This document shows, piece after piece, positions 17,591-26,417 of a stretch of DNA of 40,671 bases. Origin of the DNA: Alphaproteobacteria bacterium. GTDB taxonomy: Bacteria > Pseudomonadota > Alphaproteobacteria > UBA8366 > GCA-2717185. The stretch spans positions 1 to 40,671 of the forward strand of contig JAPKDL010000017.1 in assembly GCA_028822585.1 (NCBI GenBank), read 5' to 3'. Each line of letters begins with the position of its first letter. Within the stretch, counting starts at the first letter, position 1. The notes under the pieces were generated by a model that was given only the letters and a program-made list of their open reading frames with translations, was not told the origin of the DNA and ran no database searches. Both the position numbers and the translations under genes were made by a program.

Positions 17591-19036
17591 TTACGCCTCC
17601 ACCGCCAGCGCCCGGATGTCCGGGATTGGCCTTCTAGTTAATTCATTATGCGACAATAACGCCTCCAGCGCGTGGGCAACGCCCATGACGAACCGGTCGC
17701 CATGACGCGGCCCAACGATCTGGATACCGAACGGCGTTCCCGTTGCGTCCAGACCGATCGGCAGGGCGACTACAGGATGCCCAGTCAAGGTCAGCCACGA
17801 CGAAATTGCCGATGCGCTGATGTAATGCTCCATCTTCACGCCATTGACGATCTCCGGCGCGCGCTGATCCACCGGGAAGGGCGGAACCGGCGCGCCGGGA
17901 CAGATCAACACGTCGAAATTTTCGAAATACGATTGGAAATTCCGGTAAATGCGAGTTTGTTCCGCCTCCGCCCAGGCGATTTCCTCGACCGTCATCTTCA
18001 GCCCAGCTTCGGTATTGAACAAAACATTTGGCCCTAACTGGTCGCGATGATTATCGTAGCGTTCCTTTTGATTGGCGACAAAATAGACCCCACGCAATAT
18101 CCAGAACACATCGTTCGCCGTGGTGAAGTCCGGATCTTTATCCACGCAGGATCCAAAGACCGAACTGTAATGCGCCAAGGTGTCGCGGAATACTTTACGT
18201 AGTCCATTATCCACCGGGGCGCCGCCCAAGTCCTCCGACACCGCCACGCGCAAGCCACCAAGGTCGATTTCTTCAATCCGGCGCAGCGCGTCTACGTCGT
18301 GCGGGTAGGACAGAGGATCGATATTATCCCCTCCCGCCATGCCAGACAGCAATAACGCCACATCACCAACCGTACGCGCCATCGGCCCCAGCGTGCCGTA
18401 ATTCGTAAAGCCGAGCGGGCGCCGGTCCGATGGCACCAAACCGACAGTCGGTCGCAGCGCCACGACGCCATTATAGGTCGCCGGGCGGCGCAAACTACCG
18501 CCCGTGTCGGAGCCCGTGCATATAGGCAACATCCCCGTCGCTAGCGCTGCCGCCGAGCCGCCTGACGAACCACCCGCCGTGCGCGCCGTGTCAAAGGGGT
18601 TCACCGTCGCGCCATAGACAGCGTTGTTCGTGTTGCCGCCCGCGCCAAATTCCGGCGTGTTGGTTTTACCCACAACAATCGCGCCTGCCTTGCGTAAGGA
18701 CGCAACGATACGTTCGTCTTTATCCGGGACAAAATCCGCGTAGATCGGCGAGCCATAGGTGGTGCGAAGCCCTTCCGTATTACTGAGGTCCTTCACCCCC
18801 AGAGGCAAGCCGTGCAAGGGCGGCAGGTCGTCGCCGCGCAGCAAGGCTTCGGTCGCTGTGCGCGCTTCGTCCCGGGCACGGTCGTAACAGGTCGCGACCA
18901 CGGCGTTGATCGTTGGGTTCACCATTTCAATCCGCGCGATACAGGATTCCAACAGCTCCACCGGCGACAATCGCTTGCGGCCAATCAGACGCCGCGCTTC
19001 GACTGCAGTCAGGTCGCAGGGTTCGCTCATGCTCAT
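17591..19036 (-). CDS. amidase signature family enzyme (copy 2)
   Basis: A 481-residue amidase with Lys82 in LGVKDL, cis-Ser in GGSSGGSA (157/158) and nucleophile Ser181 in GSDTGGSLR. It begins 4 bp after the M20 stop. The start could be ATG 19036 or the second Met two codons later. Substrate-pocket regions (about 200-380) differ clearly from copy 1, so the two probably take different amides. As the middle gene of M20-amidase-amidase it likely works on products or analogues of the M20 substrate. The exact substrate is unknown. Confidence 0.92.
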   Translation of the reverse strand: MSMSEPCDLTAVEARRLIGRKRLSPVELLESCIARIEMVNPTINAVVATCYDRARDEARTATEALLRGDDLPPLHGLPLGVKDLSNTEGLRTTYGSPIYADFVPDKDERIVASLRKAGAIVVGKTNTPEFGAGGNTNNAVYGATVNPFDTARTAGGSSGGSAAALATGMLPICTGSDTGGSLRRPATYNGVVALRPTVGLVPSDRRPLGFTNYGTLGPMARTVGDVALLLSGMAGGDNIDPLSYPHDVDALRRIEEIDLGGLRVAVSEDLGGAPVDNGLRKVFRDTLAHYSSVFGSCVDKDPDFTTANDVFWILRGVYFVANQKERYDNHRDQLGPNVLFNTEAGLKMTVEEIAWAEAEQTRIYRNFQSYFENFDVLICPGAPVPPFPVDQRAPEIVNGVKMEHYISASAISSWLTLTGHPVVALPIGLDATGTPFGIQIVGPRHGDRFVMGVAHALEALLSHNELTRRPIPDIRALAVEA

Positions 19037-19040
19037 GATG

Positions 19041-20435
19041 TTACTCTCTATAAACAGGCGGGTTATCGCCCAAATCCCAGAACAACCCAGTCATCAATCG
19101 CAGGGCCTCGCGCGCCACCGGAGCTAGCATATGTTCGTTCGGCGCATGTTGGGAACAGGACGCATAGGAATGTGGCACCCACACCGTCGGCAGGCCCAAT
19201 ACATCGGCGAACACATCGTTTGGCAGCGACCCGCCCAGGCTGGGCAACACTGCCGGTTCCTTGCCCGTGGTTTTTTGTAGCGACGCAATCGCCCAATCGA
19301 CCCAAGGATCATCTGGACTCAACCGGGTGGCGCGCATGTAACTATCACGGGTCATGGACAATTCGACTGCCTCGAACCCGCGCGCGTCCAAATACCGGCG
19401 CAGGCCCGGCATGAAATCTTCCGGCTCCACGCCAACCGTAAAGCGTATTTGGCAATGGGCGAAGGCGTTCGGCGGGATGGCGTTGACCGGATGTTCGGGG
19501 TTACCGGTTTTAAACGCCAGCACTTCAAACCCATTCCACGCGAACACCTTCTCAGGCCCAGTCAGACCTGGTTCACCCCAATCTGGGTCGATCTCCGGCG
19601 CGTCTTCCCCGCCATCAATCACAAGGTTGTGCACTGCATTGCGCACTGCATCAGGAATACCGTCCGGGCGCCATTCGGGCACGTAAAGCTCGCCCGTGGC
19701 CGAGGTCAAACTGGCGATGGCGTGGGCAAGAATGACGCCAGGGTTGGACAATAATCCACCCCAATTACCCGAATGATGGCCACCCTCGCGACAGTTCACG
19801 GTCATGGTGAAATTAAAATTACCCCGCGCGCCCAGAAAGATTGTCGGGCGGCTGGGACTGAGACGCGGACCGTCGGACGCGATCAACACGTCGGCGGCGA
19901 ACAAATCCTTATGAGACTCGCAAATTTCACGTAGGCCAGGCGACCCGGTTTCCTCCCCCGTCTCGATCAAAATTTTGGAGTTGAACCCCAGCGACCCACG
20001 CGTTTCCAATACCGTTGACAACGCCGCCAGGTTGATGCCGTGCTGGCCTTTATTATCCGCCGTGCCGCGTCCGTACAGACGGTCGCCTTCCTGGGTCAGA
20101 ACCCAGGGTGACAGACCTTCGCGCCATTGGTCGTCATACCCGTTGACCACATCGCCGTGCCCATACATCAACATCGTCGGCAGATCATCTGATTCGTGAC
20201 GCTGCGCAAGCAAAAACGGCCCACGCTCTGGCGTTGGGTTGTTGAAGAATTGGCAGGTATATCCCATACTCTCCAACAACGGTTGCATTTCATCGGTAAG
20301 ATAGGACTTCAGCACGGCGTGGCGTTCTGGGTTCTGGCTTTCCGTCTTGAACGCCACCCGCCGGGCTAAATCCTCAACAAAGCCGCCATCGTCAAAATAC
20401 GCCTCGATCCGCTCAACCGCTTGGGCTCGCGACAT
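19041..20435 (-). CDS. M20 family metallopeptidase (ArgE/DapE/CPG2-like)
   Basis: A 464-residue di-zinc hydrolase. Ligands and catalytic residues are visible: His93 in YGHGDV, bridging Asp127 in GRGTADNKGQ, catalytic Glu161-Glu162 in IETGEETGS, Asp188 in ASDGPR and His435 near the C-terminus (APNEHM). A dimerisation domain is inserted at about 200-330. Family members remove N-acyl, carbamoyl or dipeptide groups. It is the first gene of a minus-strand operon with two amidases; spacing of 4 bp to the next gene supports coupling. Its ATG faces the divergent region with the CRP-like site and riboswitch, though those are arranged for the opposite strand. The most likely role is amide or dipeptide breakdown for nitrogen and carbon. 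Confidence 0.92.
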   Translation of the reverse strand: MSRAQAVERIEAYFDDGGFVEDLARRVAFKTESQNPERHAVLKSYLTDEMQPLLESMGYTCQFFNNPTPERGPFLLAQRHESDDLPTMLMYGHGDVVNGYDDQWREGLSPWVLTQEGDRLYGRGTADNKGQHGINLAALSTVLETRGSLGFNSKILIETGEETGSPGLREICESHKDLFAADVLIASDGPRLSPSRPTIFLGARGNFNFTMTVNCREGGHHSGNWGGLLSNPGVILAHAIASLTSATGELYVPEWRPDGIPDAVRNAVHNLVIDGGEDAPEIDPDWGEPGLTGPEKVFAWNGFEVLAFKTGNPEHPVNAIPPNAFAHCQIRFTVGVEPEDFMPGLRRYLDARGFEAVELSMTRDSYMRATRLSPDDPWVDWAIASLQKTTGKEPAVLPSLGGSLPNDVFADVLGLPTVWVPHSYASCSQHAPNEHMLAPVAREALRLMTGLFWDLGDNPPVYRE

Positions 20436-20650
20436 GAAGTCATCCTCCGTTTGAATCAGTATACAAGGTGGGCGTTAAGACCATCACCGGTCAAGCCCCG
20501 AACTTCGGATAATTACGAACACCCCGCATTTCCCTAAATACCCCCTTTTTTGGTGGTTTTTTATTTTCTTGTGACCACCGTCACAGACGCGGGCGCATCG
20601 TTTTGGCATTATGGCTTCACCTACATTCGCCAAGGCTCAAAGCGCCGGTG
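20436..20650 (+). other. divergent leader region, T-rich
   Basis: Spacer between the M20 start and the riboswitch. It holds a T-rich stretch (about 20545-20570), a CRP-like palindrome and presumably the promoter of the riboswitch transcript. No coding frame is evident. Confidence 0.5.
20570..20585. promoter_or_regulatory. CRP/FNR-type palindrome
   Basis: TGTGACCACCGTCACA is a perfect 6+6 inverted repeat fitting the TGTGA-N6-TCACA pattern of cAMP-CRP sites. It lies 66 bp before the riboswitch, a plausible position for activation of that transcript. No CRP gene is in the window, so binding is inferred from the match only. Confidence 0.5.
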
Positions 20651-20747
20651 TTCTACGAAATGGCAAACCATTGGAAACGACGGTACGCAAAGCCACCGGC
20701 CGCAAGGCCTCGACGAAGAGGTTAGGTAGCGGGGCTCCCGAATAGAA
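20651..20747 (+). promoter_or_regulatory. cyclic di-GMP-I riboswitch (GEMM)
   Basis: The core matches class I c-di-GMP riboswitch RNA: TGGCAAACC, a P2 hairpin with a GAAA tetraloop, GGTACGCAAAGCCACCGG, and GGTAGCGGGGCTCCCGA. Aligned with the Vibrio Vc2 RNA, the ligand-contact bases are kept: G at 20663 (G20), A at 20690 (A47) and C at 20738 (C92). G rather than A at the first position favours c-di-GMP over cGAMP. TTCTA (20651-20655) can pair with TAGAA (20743-20747) as P1. The 3' strand of P1 overlaps the AGAAGG that would serve as ribosome site for the ATG at 20759, so ligand binding may lower translation; that direction is inference. The gene directly downstream is broken. Confidence 0.9.
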
Positions 20748-20758
20748 GGTAAACAATT

Positions 20759-21208
20759 ATGTCATCTGCGACATCCCCAATTGAGTCCTTGATCATCAAT
20801 ACCGACCATCCGAAATCACCGGCATCTTTGGCGTCGGCGCCACCGATGCGGACAATCGTCTTTTCCTCCCAGAAGGGTGGATCAGGCAGAACCACCTGAT
20901 GCGGTCAGTCATCTATTCAAGCCAAACTGACGGGTTTGGCCCCGTCGCGCTGATCAACACTGACTCCCAAAGTCAGCCTGTCAGATTGGTGGAACGCCCA
21001 CACTGCAGACACGCCTGAACTCAACTCAACGCACAATACCGGAACCATATTGGATTCGTACCAGCGCACAATCCAGACGACAACTCACCGTCCAACTACT
21101 AAAAAATAAATTTGCGCGTTTGATAATCTAACCAAACAGTAGAACCGGACGTATCAAAGCATCTTGTCTGAAGCGATTTTCGATTACCTCGCCAATAACG
21201 TCACATAG
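20759..21208 (+). pseudogene. ParA-family ATPase, broken
   Basis: From ATG 20759 the frame encodes 46 residues ending MRTIVFSSQKGGSGRTT, the deviant Walker A motif of ParA/MinD-type ATPases (KGGSGKTT), with Arg for the usual Lys. A TGA at 20897-20899 stops it. Family sequence goes on in shifted frames: QAKLTG, then FGPVALINTDSQ (Walker A' region), then LSDWWNAHTADTP, which is typical of this ParA group. A tail resembling the ParA C-terminus (TVEPDVSKHL, SEAIFDYLANNVT) ends at a TAG at 21206-21208. The total is about 450 bp against an expected 650 or so, so there is also an internal deletion. It lies 11 bp after the riboswitch and was evidently its target. Confidence 0.85.
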
Positions 21209-21240
21209 CATGATTGCGGAATTTCGAGGGTGGGCTTAAA

Positions 21241-21834
21241 ATGGCCGCCAACTTAAAAATCTGGATCGTAATGGACACCGCCGCTCAACGTATCGTTCAA
21301 TCGTTCGCCAAACCCGGCGAACGATTGATCTGGTATGGGCAACCCACACGCGCCGCCGCCGCCGCCGCCAATTATTTGCAATCGCTGATCGGCCTGGCGT
21401 TTCTCGCCATCTCGGGTTTATTGATTATTGTCCCTGACGAAACCTCGCCGGAAACGCCAACAGGTTTGATTTTACTGGGACTGCCGTTCCTGGCGGTAGG
21501 GCTCTGGATGGCCACCCGCACGCTGCGCGACTATTTAATGGCTGAATATACTTTCTATGGCGTGACCGACCAACGCATCCTAATCGGGCGAACCTGGCCA
21601 ACAAGCACTGTCAAATCATACGGTCCGGACGACATTGACGACATCACGACGACGGAAAACGCCGACGGATCTGGCGACGTTCAATTCAAGAAGTATTATT
21701 TCGGCGCGGTGCGCAACGCCAACGCCATTCCCGAACGAATTGGATTTTGGGGCGTGCCGGACGCGCATGGCGTTTCACAATATATTATTCCGTTGAAAAA
21801 ACAGGCCGCCCCGCGTCTCCCTTTTTCCCGATAG
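21241..21834 (+). CDS. PH-domain-like two-helix membrane protein
   Basis: About 197 residues from ATG 21241, with GAGG a little upstream. Two hydrophobic segments (about residues 40-60 and 75-95, LIGLAFLAISGLLIIV and LILLGLPFLAVGLWMA) are followed by a soluble beta-rich part with EYTFYGVTDQRILIGR, typical of bacterial PH-like (bPH2, YdbT/YvbH-type) proteins. It begins PGERLIWYGQP, a common lead-in for this group. Function is unknown; members sit in the inner membrane. It lies 32 bp after the ParA remnant and may be transcribed from the riboswitch leader. An alternative ATG at 21271 would also keep the domain. Confidence 0.75.
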   Translation: MAANLKIWIVMDTAAQRIVQSFAKPGERLIWYGQPTRAAAAAANYLQSLIGLAFLAISGLLIIVPDETSPETPTGLILLGLPFLAVGLWMATRTLRDYLMAEYTFYGVTDQRILIGRTWPTSTVKSYGPDDIDDITTTENADGSGDVQFKKYYFGAVRNANAIPERIGFWGVPDAHGVSQYIIPLKKQAAPRLPFSR

Positions 21835-22007
21835 CGACCGCCTTAGAACGTTAAAGATAGAGCAAAGAAACAAGACTAGGCGAATCGCCAACAGCGAACC
21901 CCACCAATCTTAATTTGCTCTAGTTCGTGATCAAAAATTGGTTTTCTAATTCCGGTTCTAATCCGTTAGATTGCCGATAGTGCAAACCATTTAAGAAGCC
22001 CCCTGCC

Positions 22008-23000
22008 GTGACCGACTCCGCCGACATTCAAGCTATACTAGATTCCCGGCTCACCGACGCTACATTCACGCAATTGCCTAATTTGCAACGCGGCAAAGTG
22101 CGCGAATCCTATGATTTGCCGGACGGTCGACGGATAATGATCTCGACAGATCGGCAATCCGCATTCGACAAGGTGCTGGCCGCCGTGCCCTATAAAGGAC
22201 AAGTCCTGAATGAAACCGCACGGTTTTGGTTCGAACAAACCGCTGATATATGCCCAAACCATATCATCGCCTATCCCGATCCCAATGTGACCATCGCACG
22301 CAGATTGACCATGTTGCCGGTAGAAATGGTTGTGCGCAGCTACTTGACCGGTTCCACGAACACCAGCATCTGGCCGATGTATGAACGCGGTGAGCGCGTG
22401 GTGTACGGCCACCATCTGCCGGACGGCCTGTCAAAGAACGACTCCTTGCTGGAAACGATCATCACACCGACGACGAAAGCTGCGGATCACGATGCGCCAA
22501 TCACCGCAACGGAATTGGTCGCCCAAGGGCTCGTCACCGCCGCGCAATGGGACGAATTATCGGCGCGGAGTCTTGCGCTTTTCGCCCGGGGTCAGAAAAT
22601 TGCAGCATGCCATGGGTTAATCCTAGTCGACACCAAATATGAATTCGGCCTTGATGACGACGGCGTCATCACCTTGGCCGACGAGGTGCACACACCTGAT
22701 TCCAGCCGCTATTGGTTAACTGACAGTTATGCAGGCCATCTTGCGAATGCCCAGGAGCCAGATAGTCTGGACAAGGAATTCCTGCGCTTATGGGTCAACG
22801 AACGCTGCGACCCATACACTGACTCAATCCCCGAAATTCCATCTGAAACGCTTATGCTATTTAGCGAAAAATATATTCGCTTGTATGAATTAGTAACCGG
22901 CCAGCCGTTTCAAAAACCCGAAATCAGCGAACCTATCCGAGACAGAGTTGAGCGGAATTTACACACAGCGTTCCCTTATTATTTTAGCTCCGCGGATTAA
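22008..23000 (+). CDS. purC: SAICAR synthase (phosphoribosylaminoimidazole-succinocarboxamide synthase)
   Basis: A 330-residue enzyme of purine synthesis: CAIR + aspartate + ATP gives SAICAR. Family motifs are present in order: [20 protein letters not shown] (ATP-binding glycine-rich part), [16 protein letters not shown], and the C-terminal DTKYEFGLD and [12 protein letters not shown]. It is longer than the E. coli enzyme (237) and matches the long form of about 300 residues found in yeast and many bacteria. The start is GTG 22008. It stands alone here, with no other pur gene; apt elsewhere in the window is a separate salvage gene. The 173-bp upstream spacer shows no motif I can defend. Confidence 0.95.
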   Translation: MTDSADIQAILDSRLTDATFTQLPNLQRGKVRESYDLPDGRRIMISTDRQSAFDKVLAAVPYKGQVLNETARFWFEQTADICPNHIIAYPDPNVTIARRLTMLPVEMVVRSYLTGSTNTSIWPMYERGERVVYGHHLPDGLSKNDSLLETIITPTTKAADHDAPITATELVAQGLVTAAQWDELSARSLALFARGQKIAACHGLILVDTKYEFGLDDDGVITLADEVHTPDSSRYWLTDSYAGHLANAQEPDSLDKEFLRLWVNERCDPYTDSIPEIPSETLMLFSEKYIRLYELVTGQPFQKPEISEPIRDRVERNLHTAFPYYFSSAD

Positions 23001-23183
23001 TAGCACATTTTGTCCCTGACCAAAAACCTTGCATCTCCGGAACAAAATCGTTTTAGGACACAACCAATGGAATTGTTAGGAAGCAATCACTGTAGCGTCG
23101 TCAACACTCATGCGCACCGTTTCAGGAGGCATCTCATTTAAAAAATTATTCGTCTGCCTCAGCTCGTTCTATTTGTAATTTTC

Positions 23184-24470
23184 CTAATTCCCAAAGACCG
23201 GTTTTTCTGCAAGTGAAGGCAACCATAGTGCCAATGCCGGGTACGCAACGACAAGCATTAGGACGATACTGTCGGTACACAGAAATGGGAATGATCCACG
23301 CATGACTCTTGTGACGGGAACGCCCGTCACCCCACTGACCGCGAACAAGTTCAACCCGACGGGTGGAATGACGCCCCCCATTTCAATCGCCAATGCGGTC
23401 AAAATTCCCAAGTGAATGGGATCAACACCAAGCGACAGCGCCACGGGAAAGAAGATTGGCACCGTCAGCACAAGTATCGCGACGCCCGTAAGGAACATGG
23501 AAAGCAGCAGTAATAATATTAACAAAACAGAGAGAAACCCTAACTCTGAGAAGCCTTGTGCGATGACCCATTCTGCGACATCTTGCGGCCAACCTTTGTT
23601 CGCCAGTAGGAATTGGAACACGCCTACACATCCCAACAGAAAATACACAATTGATGTTAGGTTGATCGCGCGAATCGTTGTTGGCATCAGTTCTTTAAGA
23701 AAGGCGCCCCGACGCGCAATTAATCCGTAGACAAGCGCATACCCACTTGCTGCGGCCCCGGCTTCGGTTGGCGTAAACAATCCGCCGTATAATCCACCAA
23801 GTATGACGATGGGCATTAACAAAGCTGGCCAGGATTCCAAAATGGCGGCGCCTAACCCCTTTAGACTGAACGTGCCCGAGGGTAATTTCATAAAGAACGA
23901 CATGCTTAAAATTATTGTCGCATCACTACACGCGAGCATCAGTCCAGGGACGACCCCCGCCATGAACAATGCCACAATGGATTCCTCGGTGATGATGCCG
24001 TACAGGATCAACGTAATGCTCGGGGGTATTAAAATCGCTATGCCGCCACCACAGGCGATAATACCCGCCGCCATCCAAACTGGATAACCCCGACGAATCA
24101 TTTCGGGATAAGCGATGACCCCCATCGCCGCCGCCATTGCCGTACTGGATCCGGAAATTGCGCCAAACAATACGGAAGTTATGAGGGTTGCGTATGCGAA
24201 ACCACCTGGAACCCAGCCTACCAGCGCATCCGCGAGTTTAAATAATTTCGCGATGAGTCCGGTTTTTTCCATGAGAAATCCCGCATAGATAAAGAACGGG
24301 ATCGCCATCAATGTGTATTTATTTACAAAGCTAAAAAATGCCCGAAACAGCGCATTTGGCGTCATGATTGGGTCGACATAAACAATCAAAACCGTCGCCG
24401 CCATCAACGCAATGCCGATTGGCGTGCCGGCTAACAACAAACCAATCAGACTTCCACCAAGTACACCCAT
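23184..24470 (-). CDS. dctM: TRAP transporter large permease (DctM), system 1
   Basis: A 428-residue, highly hydrophobic protein with about twelve membrane helices. It has the DctM hallmarks: GTPIGIALM near the start, SGSSTAMAAAMGVIAYPEM, the GGGIAILIPPSITLILYG re-entrant segment, FTPTEAGAAASGYALVYG and GGVIPPVGLNLFAVSGV. It forms the ion-coupled channel for uptake of organic acids delivered by the binding protein. ATG 24470 lies 48 bp after the dctQ stop. Order dctP-dctQ-dctM on the minus strand is canonical. The substrate is unknown. It converges with purC across 183 bp, in which I see no clear terminator. Confidence 0.95.
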   Translation of the reverse strand: MGVLGGSLIGLLLAGTPIGIALMAATVLIVYVDPIMTPNALFRAFFSFVNKYTLMAIPFFIYAGFLMEKTGLIAKLFKLADALVGWVPGGFAYATLITSVLFGAISGSSTAMAAAMGVIAYPEMIRRGYPVWMAAGIIACGGGIAILIPPSITLILYGIITEESIVALFMAGVVPGLMLACSDATIILSMSFFMKLPSGTFSLKGLGAAILESWPALLMPIVILGGLYGGLFTPTEAGAAASGYALVYGLIARRGAFLKELMPTTIRAINLTSIVYFLLGCVGVFQFLLANKGWPQDVAEWVIAQGFSELGFLSVLLILLLLLSMFLTGVAILVLTVPIFFPVALSLGVDPIHLGILTALAIEMGGVIPPVGLNLFAVSGVTGVPVTRVMRGSFPFLCTDSIVLMLVVAYPALALWLPSLAEKPVFGN

Positions 24471-24518
24471 TTACCGTTTCCCCACAGGCCGAAAAAATAA
24501 CGCCTGCTGATTTTGTAA

Positions 24519-25076
24519 TTAAACTTCGATGTGCTCATCTACCGGTGCCCATGGGAAAACTGTTTTCCCGCGTAACGCTTGAATATCTTGATATAGCTGG
24601 AACAAAGAGACGAGCGCCATTAAACCGAAACCAACCGTCAAGCACAGTTGAAACGGCCAGAGTTCTATCATCAAGCTCTGCGTCTTTCGACCCAACATCT
24701 CGGAACGTTCAACAGCAGGGACGCCCCACATAGCGAAACTTGTGAAAAGGTACACCGCAAGTGCTGTGATCAAGGCGCGGATTGTCAGAACCAATTTGAT
24801 GTAACCACGTTTCCGTAAAATGTCGACGAACGCCAACATCGCTAAATTTGACCGGTGCGCCTGGGTCACCGCAAAATAGAGGAATACCGAACTCACCATC
24901 ATATATGTCACGGCGTCCTGTCCCCAATCGAAGACAAAACCTAATATATAACGTCGAAATATTTCAATTATCGCCAACAATGTGGACGCGAGCATAATGA
25001 AAGCCGCGCAATTCCCAATAATCTTATCAATGATGAAACGCACGACTTGATAGAGCCGGTCAATCACGAGTTCCAT
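24519..25076 (-). CDS. dctQ: TRAP transporter small permease (DctQ), system 1
   Basis: A 185-residue protein with four predicted membrane helices (about 18-38, 52-72, 95-115 and 135-155), the DctQ topology. The RRYILGFVFDWGQDAVTYMM segment is typical. It partners DctM in the inner membrane. It starts at ATG 25076, 98 bp after dctP, with a strong hairpin in that gap, so its expression is probably lower than dctP's. Confidence 0.9.
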   Translation of the reverse strand: MELVIDRLYQVVRFIIDKIIGNCAAFIMLASTLLAIIEIFRRYILGFVFDWGQDAVTYMMVSSVFLYFAVTQAHRSNLAMLAFVDILRKRGYIKLVLTIRALITALAVYLFTSFAMWGVPAVERSEMLGRKTQSLMIELWPFQLCLTVGFGLMALVSLFQLYQDIQALRGKTVFPWAPVDEHIEV

Positions 25077-25109
25077 GGAAGTATTCCATTTAATAAAAAT
25101 CTATAAAAG

Positions 25110-25140
25110 GGGGAGACCATGGTGTGACCACCGTCTCCCC
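25110..25140 (-). terminator. intercistronic hairpin between dctP and dctQ
   Basis: GGGGAGAC pairs with GTCTCCCC (8 bp), with a further TGGT/ACCA block inside. On the minus strand it is followed by CTTTTATAGATTTTT, a T-rich tail. It lies 35 bases after the dctP stop. It likely acts as a partial terminator or 3' stabiliser that gives more binding protein than permease. Confidence 0.7.
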
Positions 25141-25174
25141 AATCATATTGGTAGAACGTATCGCTTGGCTCGAC

Positions 25175-26341
25175 TTACTTTTTCTTCTTTTTCTTTTTGA
25201 TACGTTTGTAACGATTGAACCAACTGGCCATTTTTGTGCAGTCGGTTTTTTCTAGCGAATCGCTGCCGACAGGATGCGCAGCGACAGCGGCTTTAGCTTC
25301 TTGTTTGAACTTGTCGACCCATTTGTTGGCGTCGTCTGGCGTGTTTTTCTTCAACCAGTTTGTAGTTGCATCACCGAGTTTGTCAGCCAAGACCTTTTGT
25401 TCCGCCGAATTCATGACATAAATGCCAGGTTTCGAAGGGTCCTTGGTCTCAAATTTATCGAGAAGACGCTTGTCATTACACCAGTTCATCTTCTTCTGGA
25501 ATGGAATGACTTCGTTGACCAAAACATCTTCGATAATTGATTGTTGCTTGGAATCCAAGGACCGCCACCATTTCCCGCTGGCACCAATCCAATAGTAATC
25601 GCCAACGATACCGTTAATACCGGCAATCGTATAGAACGGCGCTTGGTCCTTGGTTGCATTAAATCCGCCAAGGCTTGTCAACAAACCGTCTATTACTCCA
25701 GTTTGAAGCGCTGGTGGTACGTCGCCAAAAGCCATGGTGGTCGGATTTGCGCCCCAGGCGCTAAGCGCTGCATTTTCAGCAGGGCCCATGGAACGAATTT
25801 TTTTGCCTTTGAAATCATTAAGAGTCAACAAGCGGAAACCGGCACCAGCGCCCATATACATGCTCAAATGCGCCGTTGCGAAGACTTTCACATCGTGAAC
25901 CTTCGCCATCCGGGCTTTCAACATTTTGACAGTTTCAAAGTTGTCCAGTTGGTTCATGGCGCCGGGTGTGGACATCAACATTGGTCCCACAACAACGTTC
26001 ATGAAAGGGTCGATTTGGGCGGATTTCCCAAATTGTCCCCAGGCCATTTCGAGGTTGCCCTCGGTCATAGCTTCCACGGCTTCGGGAATATTATACAACG
26101 CGCCAGCGTAATACGTCCGAACCTTGCTGCCCGGAATACGCTTTTCGATTGTTTCCTTGAAAAATTCCTTGGCAATAGCCGCAGGATGCGGCGGACCAGT
26201 CAAGTCACTGGTAAAACGGATCGTCACTGGTTTGACGTCCGCTGCGACACTTGGCGCAGTAGCACCGACGGTTGCGACGCCAAGGATCGCTGCTGCGATT
26301 CCATAACGCCGTAGATTATTGCATTGCTTTATAAAACGCAT
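25175..26341 (-). CDS. dctP: TRAP solute-binding protein (DctP family), system 1
   Basis: A 388-residue periplasmic binding protein. The signal peptide runs to about residue 34 (IAAAILGVATVGATAPSVAA). DctP features follow: IRFTSDLTGPPHP, then KGKKIRSMGPAENAAL near residue 170 with the substrate-carboxylate Arg, and MAFGDVPPALQTGVIDGLLTS. The odd feature is the end: RYKRIKKKKKKK, seven Lys in a row coded by mixed AAA and AAG, not usual for a periplasmic protein. The 53-102 bp region upstream holds a 14-bp palindrome. The ligand is unknown but is likely an organic acid, as in most of this family. Confidence 0.93.
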   Translation of the reverse strand: MRFIKQCNNLRRYGIAAAILGVATVGATAPSVAADVKPVTIRFTSDLTGPPHPAAIAKEFFKETIEKRIPGSKVRTYYAGALYNIPEAVEAMTEGNLEMAWGQFGKSAQIDPFMNVVVGPMLMSTPGAMNQLDNFETVKMLKARMAKVHDVKVFATAHLSMYMGAGAGFRLLTLNDFKGKKIRSMGPAENAALSAWGANPTTMAFGDVPPALQTGVIDGLLTSLGGFNATKDQAPFYTIAGINGIVGDYYWIGASGKWWRSLDSKQQSIIEDVLVNEVIPFQKKMNWCNDKRLLDKFETKDPSKPGIYVMNSAEQKVLADKLGDATTNWLKKNTPDDANKWVDKFKQEAKAAVAAHPVGSDSLEKTDCTKMASWFNRYKRIKKKKKKK

Positions 26342-26417
26342 TTATAACCCCCTGGCTTTCTGAGTTCTGTCAGACGCCTGCGATCAACCTAATTATTGAC
26401 GGCACCGCCTGAAAATA

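Noticed and set aside
16152-19036. gatA of the Glu-tRNA amidotransferase
   Set aside because: No gatB or gatC is present, and two tandem copies follow an M20 hydrolase, which fits catabolic amidases.
20651-20747. cGAMP-type GEMM variant
   Set aside because: The discriminating position aligned to Vc2 G20 is G (20663), which favours c-di-GMP.
20759-20899. A 46-residue intact small protein under riboswitch control
   Set aside because: Its end is a Walker A motif cut off by TGA, and ParA sequence continues downstream in other frames, so it is a truncated ParA.
25541-26314. 257-codon plus-strand frame opposite dctP
   Set aside because: It is the antisense shadow of an intact TRAP binding protein with signal peptide and family motifs.
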